From the NCBI RefSeq assembly GCF_022539315.1, contig NC_066338.1, positions 992,001 through 1,056,000 of the forward strand: DNA of 64,000 bases, written 5' to 3'. The notes beneath the pieces are model-generated. The model ran no database searches, had not been told where the DNA came from, and saw only the letters and a program-made list of their open reading frames with translations. The translations under genes and the position numbers were made by a program. How positions within the stretch are numbered: position 1 is the first letter of the stretch; the number at the start of each line of letters is the position of its first letter. Positions 1 through 10,614 of this stretch are shown piece after piece. Source of the DNA: Serinus canaria. Lineage: Eukaryota > Chordata > Aves > Passeriformes > Fringillidae.

Positions 1-2285
1 GGCATCCTGCGCAATGTGGAATTTTTGGAGCCAGAAGGCTGCTCTGAGCCACAGGCCCAGGATCACCAGTGCTGCCCCATTCCCTGGAAACAAAGATCTC
101 TAACCCTTGATCATGGTGTCAGATTTCAGGAGGTACTAGGCACTCTCAAACCAGCCCAAGTTGGCACTGGTGCCAGCTTGGTCCTGGGAGGCATCCTGCG
201 CAATGCGGAATTTTAGGAACCAGAAGGCTGCTCTGAGCCACAAGCCCTGGAAAAAAATCTTTGCCCCAATTCCCAGGTTTGGAAAACTCACCAAACCTAG
301 TTCTAGGAGTCAGTTTGCAGGAGGTACTTGGCACTCTCAAACCAGCCCAAGAGGACACTGCTGCCAACTTGGGTCTGGGAGGCAACCTGCGCAATGCGGA
401 ATTTTAGGAGAGAGTAGGCTGCTCCGACCCACAGGCCGTGGATCACAAATGCTGCCCCTTTCGCTGGAAACAAAGCTCACTAGCCCTGGTTCATGGTGTC
501 AGATTGCAGGAGGTACTTGGCACTCTCAAACCAGCCCAAGTTTCCACTGGTCGCAGCTTAGTCCTGGGAGGCATCCTGCAAAATGCGGAATTTTTTGAGC
601 CAGAAGGCTGCTCCGAGCCACAAGCCCTGGAACAACAAATCAACGCTGCCCGTTTTCCCTGGAAACAAGACTCACTAACCCTGGTTCATGGTGTCAGTTT
701 TCAGGAGGTACTTGGCACTCTCAATCCAGCCCAAGTTGGCACTGGTGCCAGCTTGGTCCTGGGAGGCATCCTGCGCAATGCAGAATTTTAGGAGCCAGAA
801 GGCTGCTCTGAGGCACAGGCCCTGGAAAAAAATCTTTGCCCCATTTCCCAGGTTTGAAAAACTCACCAACCCTAGTTCTAGAAGTCAGTTTGCAGGAGGT
901 ACTTGGCACTCTCAAACCATCTCAAATTGGCACTGGTGCCAGCTTGGTCCTGGGAGGCATCCTGAACAATGCGGAATTTTAGGAGCCATAAGGCTTCTCT
1001 GAGCCACAAGCCCAGGAACACCAACGCAACGATGCACCTTTTTCCTGGAAGCCAGACACACCAACCCTGATTCTAGGTGTAAGTTTGCAGGAGGTACTTG
1101 GCCCTCTTAAACCAGGCTGACTTGGCATTGGTGCCAGCTTAGTCCTTGGAGGTAACCTGCGCAATGCGGAATTTTTTGAGCCACAGGGCTGCTCTGAGCC
1201 ACAGGCCCAGGACAAAAACACCGCCCGTTTTCCTGAGGAAACAAGACTCACCAAACCTGGTTCTAGAGGTCAGTTTACAGGAGGTACTTGGCACTCTCAA
1301 ACCAGCCAGAGTTGGCAAAGGTGCCAGCTTGGTCCTTGGAGGCATCCTGCGCAATGTGGAATTTTTGGAGCCAGAAGGCTGCTCTGAGCCACAGGCCCAG
1401 GATCACCAGTGCTGCCCCATTCCCTGGAAACAAAGATCTCTAACCCTTGATCATGGTGTCAGATTTCAGGAGGTACTAGGCACTCTCAAACCAGCCCAAG
1501 TTGGCACTGGTGCCAGCTTGTGTCTGGGGGGCATCCTGCGCAATGCGGAATTTTAGGAGCCCGAAGGCTGCTCCGAGCCACAAGCCCTGGAACACCAATG
1601 CTGCCCATTTCCCAGGAAACAAGACTCACTAACCCTGGTCCATTGTGTCAGATTGCAGGAGGTACTTGGCACTCTCAAACCAGCCCATGTTTCCACTGGT
1701 GCCTTCTTGCTCCTGGGAGGTCTCCAGCGCCATGCAGAATTTTAGGAGCCATAAGGCTGCTCTGATACTCAGGTCCTGGAACAAAATCTTTGCCCCAATT
1801 CCCAGGTTTGGAAAACTCAGCAACCCTAGTTCTAGGAGTTAGTTTGCAGGAGGTATTTGGCACTCTTAAACCAGCCAGAGTTGGCACTGTTGCCAGCTTG
1901 GTCCTAGGGGGCATCCTGCACAATGCGGAATTTTAGGAGAGAGTAGGCTGCTCTGAGCCACAAGCCCTGGAACAAAATCTTTGCCCCATATCCCATCTTT
2001 GTAAAACTCAACAAATCTAGTTCTAGGAGTCAGTTTGCAGGAGGTACTTGGCACTCTCAAACAAGCCGAAGTTGACACTGATGCCAGCTTGGGTCTGGGA
2101 GGCTTCCTGCGCAATGTGGAATTTTAGGAGTAGGATGCTCCGAGCCACATGCCCTGGAACACCAAAGCAAAGCTGCACCTTTTGCCTGGAAGCAAGACTC
2201 ACCAACCCTGGTTCTTGGAGTCAGTTTTCAGGAGGTACTTGGCACACTCAAACCATCCTGACTTGGCACTGGTGCCAGCTCGGTT
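1..2285 (-). repeat. Satellite A, inverted block (about 12 monomers of ~191 bp)
   Basis: Tandem monomers are recognised by the recurring anchors GGCATCCTGCGCAATG and GGAGGTACTTGGCACTCTC about every 190 bp. The orientation is the reverse complement of the array at 10615-25692, which I define as plus. One monomer (1-180) recurs without a visible mismatch at 1341-1520, an offset of 1,340 bp or seven monomers. The block runs into an N gap on the right and off the window on the left, so its true length is unknown. It has no coding potential: open frames of 60-145 codons arise in every frame because the monomer is stop-poor. Confidence 0.93.
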
Positions 2286-2785
2286 NNNNNNNNNNNNNNN
2301 NNNNNNNNNNNNNNNNNNNNNNNNNNNNNNNNNNNNNNNNNNNNNNNNNNNNNNNNNNNNNNNNNNNNNNNNNNNNNNNNNNNNNNNNNNNNNNNNNNNN
2401 NNNNNNNNNNNNNNNNNNNNNNNNNNNNNNNNNNNNNNNNNNNNNNNNNNNNNNNNNNNNNNNNNNNNNNNNNNNNNNNNNNNNNNNNNNNNNNNNNNNN
2501 NNNNNNNNNNNNNNNNNNNNNNNNNNNNNNNNNNNNNNNNNNNNNNNNNNNNNNNNNNNNNNNNNNNNNNNNNNNNNNNNNNNNNNNNNNNNNNNNNNNN
2601 NNNNNNNNNNNNNNNNNNNNNNNNNNNNNNNNNNNNNNNNNNNNNNNNNNNNNNNNNNNNNNNNNNNNNNNNNNNNNNNNNNNNNNNNNNNNNNNNNNNN
2701 NNNNNNNNNNNNNNNNNNNNNNNNNNNNNNNNNNNNNNNNNNNNNNNNNNNNNNNNNNNNNNNNNNNNNNNNNNNNNNNNNNNNN
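2286..2785. other. Assembly gap, exactly 500 N
   Basis: A run of N of exactly 500 bases, the same length as the other two gaps, so it is a placeholder and not a measured distance. It hides the junction between inverted satellite A and satellite B. Confidence 1.
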
Positions 2786-5700
2786 TTGCAAAGTAAGTTG
2801 TCCGAGAACTTTTTCCCTTCGTCTGTTAAAGGAAGCTTATAGGTCTAGAAAGTGATTATTTCTTGTCCTGGCTCAGTTTGAGAGCCGTGCACTCAATCCC
2901 GGTGCTTTGCGCCTTCGTTTAACGCATCTCAGCATCTGCCGAACTCTCCGTTGCTCGGAGGCGAAGAAGCGGCTTTTTCGCGCACAGTACATTGTGCCGG
3001 ACGCTGTGCGCCCATGACCGCGGCTTCTGCTTAAAGACGCCGGGAATCGGCACCTACCTTCCTCCACCTCCGGTAACCAGTCTTCTGCGGCTCTTGCCAC
3101 CTACATCTTAGCGAAAAAGCTTTTCCAGGCTTTCTCTCAAGAAAAAACTGTGTCAGCACAATAAGAAAAGAAAAAGTAAGATTCCCCCCGGAGGTCTTTA
3201 AATACCTTAGAAAGGTGCAAAGAAAAGTTGTCCGGGAACATTTTCCCTTCGTCTGTTAAAGGAAGCTTAAACGTCAAGAAAGTGATTAGTTCTTGTCCTG
3301 GCTCAGTTTGAGAGCTCTGCACTCAATCCCGGTGCTTTGGGCTTTTGTTTAACGCGTCTCAGCATCTGCCGACCTCTCTCTCATCTTAGCAAAAAAGCTT
3401 TTCCAGGCTTTCTCTCAAGAAAAAACTGTGCCAGCACAATAAGAATCCTCGGACGTGTTTCATTAAGCTAGTTGAATTAATATCAGCTCCGAGGCGAAAA
3501 GAAAAAGTAAGATTCCCCACGGAGTGCTTCAAATAGCTTAGAAAGGTGCAAAGTAATGTTGTCCGAAAACTTTTTCCCTTCGTCTGTTAAAGGAAGCTTA
3601 AACGTCTAGGAAGTGATTAGTTCTTGTCCTGGCTCTGTTTGAGAGCTGTGCACTCAATCCCGGTGCTTTGCGCCTTCGTTTAACGCGTCTCAGCATCTGC
3701 CGAGATCTCCGTCGCCCGGAGGCGAAGAAGCGGCTTTTTCGCGCACAGAGCATTGTGCCGGACGCTGTGCGCCCATGACCGCGGCTTCTGCTGAAAGACG
3801 CCGGGAATCGGCACCTACCTTCGGAGAGTTGCGGTAACCCATCTTCTGCAGCTCTTGCCGCCTACATCTTAGCGAAAAAGCTTTTCCAGGCTTTCTCTCA
3901 AGAATAATCTGTGCCAGCACAGTAAGAATCCCCGGACTTGTTTTCATAAATCTAGTCGTATTCCTATCATCTCCGAGACGAAAAGAAAAAGTAAGATTCC
4001 AAAAGGAGTGCTTCGAATAGCTTAGAAAGGTGCAAAGAAAAGTTGTCCAGGAACTTTTTCAATTTGTCTGTTAAACGAAGCTTAAACGTCTGGAAAGTCA
4101 TTAGTTCTTGTCCTGGCTCAGTTTGAGAGCTGTGCACTCAATCCCGGTGCTTTGGGCTTTCGTTTAACGCGTCTCAGCATCTGCTGAGCTCTCCGTCGCC
4201 CAGAGGCGAAGAAGCGGCTTGTTCGCGCACAGAGAATTGTGCCGGTCGCAGTGCGCTCCGGACCGCGCCTTTGGCCGATAGGCGCCGGGAACCGGCACGT
4301 ACCTTCCTCCAGCTCCAGTAACCCGTCTTCTGCGGCTCTTGCCGCCTACATCTTAGCGAAAAAGCTTTTCCAGGCTTTCTCTCAAAAAAAAACTGTGCCA
4401 GCTCAATAAGAATCCCCAAACGTTTTTCATAAAGCTAGTCAAATTCCTATCAGCTCCGAGACGAAAAGAAAAAGTAAGATTCCCCACGGAGTGCTTCAAA
4501 TAGCTTAGAAAGTTGCAAAGAAAAGTTTTCCGAGAACGTTTTCCATCATCTGTTTAACGAAGCTTAAACGTCTGGAAAGTGGTTAGTTCTTGTCCTGGCT
4601 CAGTTTGAGAGCTGTGCACTCAATCCCGGTGCTTTGCGCCTTCGTTTAACGCGTCTCAGCATCTGCCGAGCTCTCTGTCGCCCGGAGGCGAAGAAGCGGC
4701 TTTTTCGCGCACAGACCATTGTGCCGGTCGCTGTGCGCTTCGGACCGCGGCTTCTTCCGATATACGCCGGGAATTGGCACCTACCTTCGTCCAGCTCCGG
4801 TAACCCGTCTTCTGCGGCTCTTGCCGCCTACATCTTAGCGAAAAAGCTTTTCCAGGCTTTCTCTCAAGAATAAACTGTGCCAGCAAAATAAGAATCCCCA
4901 AATGTTTTTCATAAAGATCGTCGAATTATTATCAGCTCCGAGACAAAAAGAAAAAGTAGGATTCCCCACGGAGTGCTTCAAATACCGTAGAAAGGTGCAA
5001 AGAAAAGTTGTCTGAGAACTTTTTCCCTTCATCTGTTAAACGAAGCTTAAATGTCTGGAAAGTGATTAGTTCTTGTCCTGGCTCAGTTTGAGAGCTGTGC
5101 ACTCAATCCCGGTGCTTTGGGCTTTCGTTTAACGCGTCTCAGCATCTGCCGACCTCTCCATTGCTCGGAGGCGAAGAAGCGGCTTGTTCGCGCCGAGAGC
5201 GTTGTGCCGGTCGCTGTGCGCTCCGGACCGCGGCTTCTGCCGAAAGACGCCGGGAACCCGCACCTACCTTCGGCGAGTGGCGGTAACCCGTGTTCTGTGG
5301 CTCTTGCCGCCTACATCTTACCTAAAAAGCTTTTCAAGGCTTTCTCTCAAGAAAAAACTGTGTCAGCACAATAAGAATCCCCGGACGTTTTTCATAAAGC
5401 TAGTCGAATTTCTATCTGCTCCTAGGCAAAAGAAAAAGTAAGATTCCAAACGGAGTGCTTCAAATAGCTTAGAAAGGTGCAAAGAAAATTTGTCCGAGAA
5501 TTTTTTCCTTCATCTCTTAAACGAAACTTAAACGTCTGGAAAGTGGTTAGTTCTTGTCCTGGCTGATTTTGAGAGCTGTGCACTCAATCCCGGTGCTTTT
5601 GGCTTTAGTTTAACGCGTCTCAGCATCTGCCGACCTCTCCATTGCTCGGAGGCGAAGAAGCAGCTTGTTCGCGCACAGAGCATTGTGCCGGTCGCTGTGC

Positions 5701-8700
5701 GCTCCGGACCGCGGCTTCTGCCGAAAGACGCCGGGAACCGGCACCTACCTTCGGCGAGTTGCGGTAACCCGTCTTCTGCGGCTCTTGCCGCCTACATATT
5801 ACCTTAAAGCTTTTCAAGGCTTTCTCTCAAGAAAAAACTATGCCAGCACAATAAGAATTCCTGGACGTGCTTTCATAAAGCTAGTTGAATTTCTATCTGC
5901 TCCGAGGCGAAAAGAAAAAGTAAGATTCCCCACAGAGTGCTTCAAATAGCTTAGAAAGTGGCAAAGAAAAGTTGTCCGAGAACTTTTTCCCTTCGTCTGT
6001 TAACGGAAGCTTAAATATTTGGTAAGTGATTAGTTCTTGTCCTGGCTCTGTTTGAGAGCTGTGCACTCAATCCCGGTGCTTTGCGCTTTCATTTAACGCG
6101 TCTCAGCATCTGCCGAGATCTCCGTCGCCCGGAGGCAAAGACGCGGCTTGTTCGCGCACAGAGCATAGTGCCGGTCGCTGTGCGCTCCGGACCGCGGCTT
6201 TTGCCGAAAGACGCCGGGAACCAGCAACTTCCTTCGGCCAGTTGGGGTAACCCGTCTTCTGCGGCTCTTGCCGCCTACATCTTAGCGAAAAAGCTTTTCC
6301 AGGCTTTTTCTCAAGAATAAACTGTGCCAGCAAAGGAAGAATCCCCGGACTTGTTTACATAAATGTAGTCGTATTCCTATCAGCTCCGAGACGAAAGAAA
6401 AATTAAGATTCCCAACGGAGTGCTTCAGATAGCTTAGAAACGTGCAAAGAAAAGTTGTTTGAGAAATTTTTCCCTTCGTCTGGTAAACGAAGCTGAAACG
6501 CCTGTAAAGTGGTTAGTTCTTGTCCTGGCTGAGTTTGAGAGCTGTGCACTCAATCCCGGTGCTTTGCGCTTTCGTTTAACGCGTCTCAGCATCTGCCGAG
6601 CTCTAAGTCACCCAGAGGCGAAGAAGCGGCTTGTTCACGCACAGAGCATTGTGCCGGTCGCTGTGCGCTACGGACCGCGGCTTCTGCCAAAAGACGCCGG
6701 GAACCGGCACCTTCCTTCGGCGAGTGGCGGTAACCCGTCTTCTGCGGCTCTTGCCGCCTACATCTTACCTAAAAAGCTTTTCAAGGCTTTCTCTCAAGAA
6801 AAAACTGTGTCTTCACAATAAGAATCCCCGGACGTTTTTCATAAAGCTAATCGAATTCCTATCAGCTGCGAGGCGAAAAGAAAAAGTAAGATTCCCCACG
6901 GAGTGCTTCAAATAGCTTAGAAAGGTGCTAAGAAAAGTTGTCCGAGAACTTTTTCCCTTCGTCTGTTAACGGAAGCTGAAACGTCTGGAAAGTGATTAGT
7001 TCTAGTCCTGGTTCAGTTTGAGAGCTGTGCACTCAATCCCCGTGCTTTGCGCTTTCGTTTAACGCGTCTCAGCATCTGCCGAGCTCTCCGTCGCCCGGAG
7101 GCGAAGAAGCGGCTTGTTTGCGCACAGAGCATTGTGCCGGTCGCTGTGCGCTCCGGACCACGGCTTCTGCCTTATGACGCCGGGAACTGGCACCTACCTT
7201 CGGCCAGTTGCGGTAACCCGTCTTCTGCGGCTCTTACCGCCTACGTTTAAGAGAAAAAGCTTTTCCAGGCTTTCTCAAAAAAAACTGTGCCAGAAAAGTA
7301 AGAATCCCCGGACGTTTTTCATAAAGCTAGTCGAACTCTTATCAGCTGCGAGGTGAAAAGAAAAAGTAAGATTCCCCACGGAGTGCTTCAAATAGCTTAG
7401 AAAGGTGCTAAGAAAAGTTGTCCGAGAACTTTTTCCCTTCGTCTGTTAAACAAAGCTTAAACGTCTGGAAAGTGGTTAGTTCTTTTCCTGGCTCAGTTTG
7501 AGAGCTTTGCACTCAATCCCGGTGCTTTGCGCTTTCGTTTAACGCGTCTCAGAATCTGCCGAGCTCTAAGTCGCCCGGAGGCGAAGAAGCAGGTTGTTCA
7601 CGCACAGGGCATTGTGCTGGTCGCTGTGCGCCCCTGACCTCGCCTTCTGCCGATAGACGCCGGGAACCGGCACCTTCCTTCGGCGAGTGGCGGTAACCCG
7701 TCTTCTGCGGCTCTTCCGCCTACATATTACCTAAGAAGATTTTCCAGGCTTTCTCTCAAGAAAAAAATGTGCCAGCAGAGTAAAATTCTCCAGGCGTGTT
7801 TTCACAAAGCTAGTCGAATTCCTATCAGCTCCGAGGCGAAAAGAAAAATTAAGATTCCCCACGGAGTGCTTCAAATTGCTTAGAAAGGTGCTAAGAAAAG
7901 TTGTCCGAGAACTTTTTCCCTTCGTCTGTTAAAGGAAGCTTAAACGTCTGGAAAGTGGTTAGTTCTTTTCCTGGCTCAGTTTGAGAGCTGTGCACTCAAT
8001 CCCGCTGATTTGCCCTTTCGTTAAATGCGTCTAAGCATCTGCCCAGCTCTCCGTCGCCGGGAGGCGAAGAAGCGGCTTGTTCGCGCACAGAGCATTGTGC
8101 CGGTCGCTGTGCGCTACGGACCACGGCTTTTGCGAAAGACGCCGGGAACCGGCACCTAACTTCGGCGAGTGGCGGTAACCCGTCTTCTGCGGCTCTTGCC
8201 GCCTACATCTTACCTAAAAAGATTTTACAGGCTTTCTCTCAAGAAAAAAAATGTGCCAGCACAATAAGAATCCCCAAACGTTTTTCATAAAGCTAGTTGA
8301 GTTCTTACAAGCTCCGATACTAAAAGAAAAAGTAAGATTCCCCCCGGAGTGCCTCAAATAGCTTAGAAAGGTGCAAAGAAAAGTTGTCCGAGAACTTTTT
8401 CCCTTCGTCGTTTAAACGAAGCTTAAACATCTGGAAAGTAGTTAGTTCTAGTCCTGGCTCAGTTTGAGAGCTGTGCACTCAATCCCGGTGCTTTGGGCTT
8501 TCGTTTAACGCGTCTCAGCATCTGCCGAGCTCTCCGTCGCCCGGAGGCGAAGAAGCGGCTTGTTCGCGCACAGAGCATTGTGCCGGTCGCTGTGCGCTAC
8601 GGACCACGGCTTTTGCGAAAGACGCCGGGAACCGGCACCTACCTTCGGCGAGTGGCGGTAACCCGTCTTCTGCGGCTCCTGACGCCTACATCTTACCTAA

Positions 8701-10614
8701 AAAGCTTTTCCAGGCTTTCTCTCAGGAAAAAACTGTGCCAGCACAGGAAGAATCCCTCGACATGTTTTCACAAAGCTTGTTGAATCCTTACTAGCTCCGA
8801 GAGGAAAAGAAAAAGTAAGATTCCCCACGGAGTGCTTCAAATATCTTAGAGATGTTCACAGAAAAGTTGTCCGAGAACTTTTTCCCTTCGTCTGTTAAAC
8901 GAAGCTGAAACGTCTGGTAAGCGATTAGTTCTAGTCCTGGCTCTATTTGAGAGCTGTGCACTCAATCCCGGTGCTTTGCTCAATCGTTTAACGCGTCTCA
9001 GCATCTGCCGAGCTCTCCGTCGCCCGGAGGCGAAGAAGCGGCTTTTCCGCGGACAAGGCATTGTGCCAGTCGCTGTGCGCTCCGGACCGCGGCTTCTGCC
9101 GAAAGACGCCGGGAACCGGCACCTACCTTCAGCGAGTGGCGGTAACCCGTCTTCTGCAGCTCTTGCCACCTACATCTTACCTAAAAAGCTTTTCCAGGCT
9201 TTCTCTCAAGAAAAAAAATGTGCCAGCACAATAGGAATCCCTGAACCTTTTTCATAAATCTAGTCGAATTCCTATCAGCTCCGATGGCGAAACGAAAAAG
9301 TAAGATTCCCTACGGAGTGCTTCAAATAACTTAGAAAGGTGCAAAGAAAAGTTGTCCGAGAACTTTGTCCCTTCGTCCAGTAAACGAAGCTTAAACGCCT
9401 GGAAAGTGGTTAGTTCTTGTCCTGGCTCAGTTTGAGAGCTGTGCACTCAATCCCGGTGCTTTGCGCTTTCGTTTAACGCGTCTCAGCATCTGCCGAGCTC
9501 TCCGTCGCCAAGAGGCGAAGAAGCGGCTTTTTCGCAGACAAGGCATTGTGCCGGTCGCTGTGCGCCCCTGACCTCGCCTTCTGCCGATAGACGCCGGGAA
9601 CCGGCACCTTCCTTTGGCGAGTGGCGGTAACCCGTCTTCTGCGGCTCTTGAAGCCTACATATTACCTAAAAAGCTTTTCCAGGCTTTCTCTCAAGAAAAA
9701 ACTGTGCCAGCACAGGAAGAATCCCTCGACGTGTTTTATAAAGCTAGTAGAGTTCTTACTAGCTCCGAGACGAAAAGAAAAAGTAAAATTCCCCACGGAG
9801 TGCTTCAAATAGCTTAGAAAGGTGCAAAGAAAAGCTGTCCGAGAACTTTTTCCCTTTGTCTGTTAAACGTAGCTTAAACATCTGGAAAGTGGTTAGTTCT
9901 AGTCCTGGCTGAGTTTGAGAGCTGTGCACTCAATCCCGGTGCTTTGCGCATTCGTTTAACGCGTCTCAGCATCTGCCGAGCTCTCCGTCGCCGGGAGGCG
10001 AAGAAGCGGCTTTTCGCGCACAAGGCATTGTGCCGGTCGCTGTGCACTCCAGACCGCGCCTTCTGCCGAAAGACGCCGGGAACCGGCACCATCCTTCGCC
10101 AGGTGCGGTATCCCGTCTTCTGCGGCTCTTGCCGCCTACATATTACCTAAAAAGATTTTCCAGGCTTTCTCTCAAGAAAATACTGTGCCAGCACAGTAAG
10201 AATCTCCAGACCTTTTTTCACAAAGCTAGTCGAATACCTATCAGCTACGAGGCGAATAGAAAAATTAAGATTCCCCACGGAGTGCTTCAAATAGCTTAGA
10301 AAGGTGCAAAGAAAAGTTGTCCGAGAACTTTTTCCCTTCGTCTGTTAAACGAAGCTGAAACGTCTGGAAAGTGATTAGTTCTAGTCCTGGCTCAGTTTGA
10401 GAGCTGTGCACTCAATCCCGGTGCTTTGCGCTTTCGTTTAACGCGTCTCCGCATCTGCCGTATCTCCGTCGTCCGGAGGCAAAGAAGCGGCTTGTTCGCT
10501 CACAAGGCATTGTGCCGGTCGCTGTGCGCTCCGGACCGCGTCTTCTGCCGATAGGCGCCGGGAACCGGCACCTGACTTCGGCGAGTGTCCCTAACCCGAC
10601 TTCTGCAGATCTTG
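2786..10614 (+). repeat. Satellite B array, 483-bp monomer, ~16 units
   Basis: The anchor ACTCAATCCCGGTGCTTTG (with small variants) starts at about 2891, 3321, 3652, 4136, 4618, 5101, 5582, 6065, 6548, 7031, 7511, 7994, 8477, 8960, 9445, 9928 and 10410. The first two intervals are short (430 and 331 bp); all others are 480-485 bp, most often 483. Each full unit has an AT-rich half (AAAAGAAAAAGTAAGATTCC, then TTTTTCCCTTCGTCTGTTAA) and a roughly 170-bp GC- and CpG-rich half, which includes GAGGCGAAGAAGCGGC, CGCTGTGCGCTCCGGACCGC and GACGCCGGGAACCGGCAC. The last unit breaks off mid-monomer at about 10614, where satellite A begins. I do not recognise the family. It resembles no gene, and the recurrent frame of about 80 codons is a by-product of a 483-bp (161-codon), stop-poor unit. 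Confidence 0.95.
3372..3392 (+). repeat. Core-deleted satellite B monomer junction
   Basis: Here GCATCTGCCGACCTCTC runs directly into TCATCTTAGC. In full monomers these two pieces are separated by about 150 bp, which is the CpG-rich core. This explains the 331-bp interval between anchors 3321 and 3652. The preceding unit lacks about 53 bp near 3165, where the stretch normally between CACAATAAGAA and AAAAGAAAAAG is absent, giving a 430-bp interval. Confidence 0.8.

Noticed and set aside
2048..2842. Long frames through N runs (also around 25690-26200 and 48740-49250)
   Set aside because: They are open only because N codons are not stops.
4634..9257. Recurrent ~80-codon frame in satellite B (…RLTRLSICRAL…)
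   Set aside because: The 483-bp unit is 161 codons, so any open frame is copied in register. Many units have it broken, and the core is CpG-rich and stop-poor. No start context or domain supports a gene.
2786..10614. Regularly spaced repeats as a CRISPR-like array
   Set aside because: Repeat units are hundreds of bases with no short repeat/unique spacer alternation, and the DNA is vertebrate.
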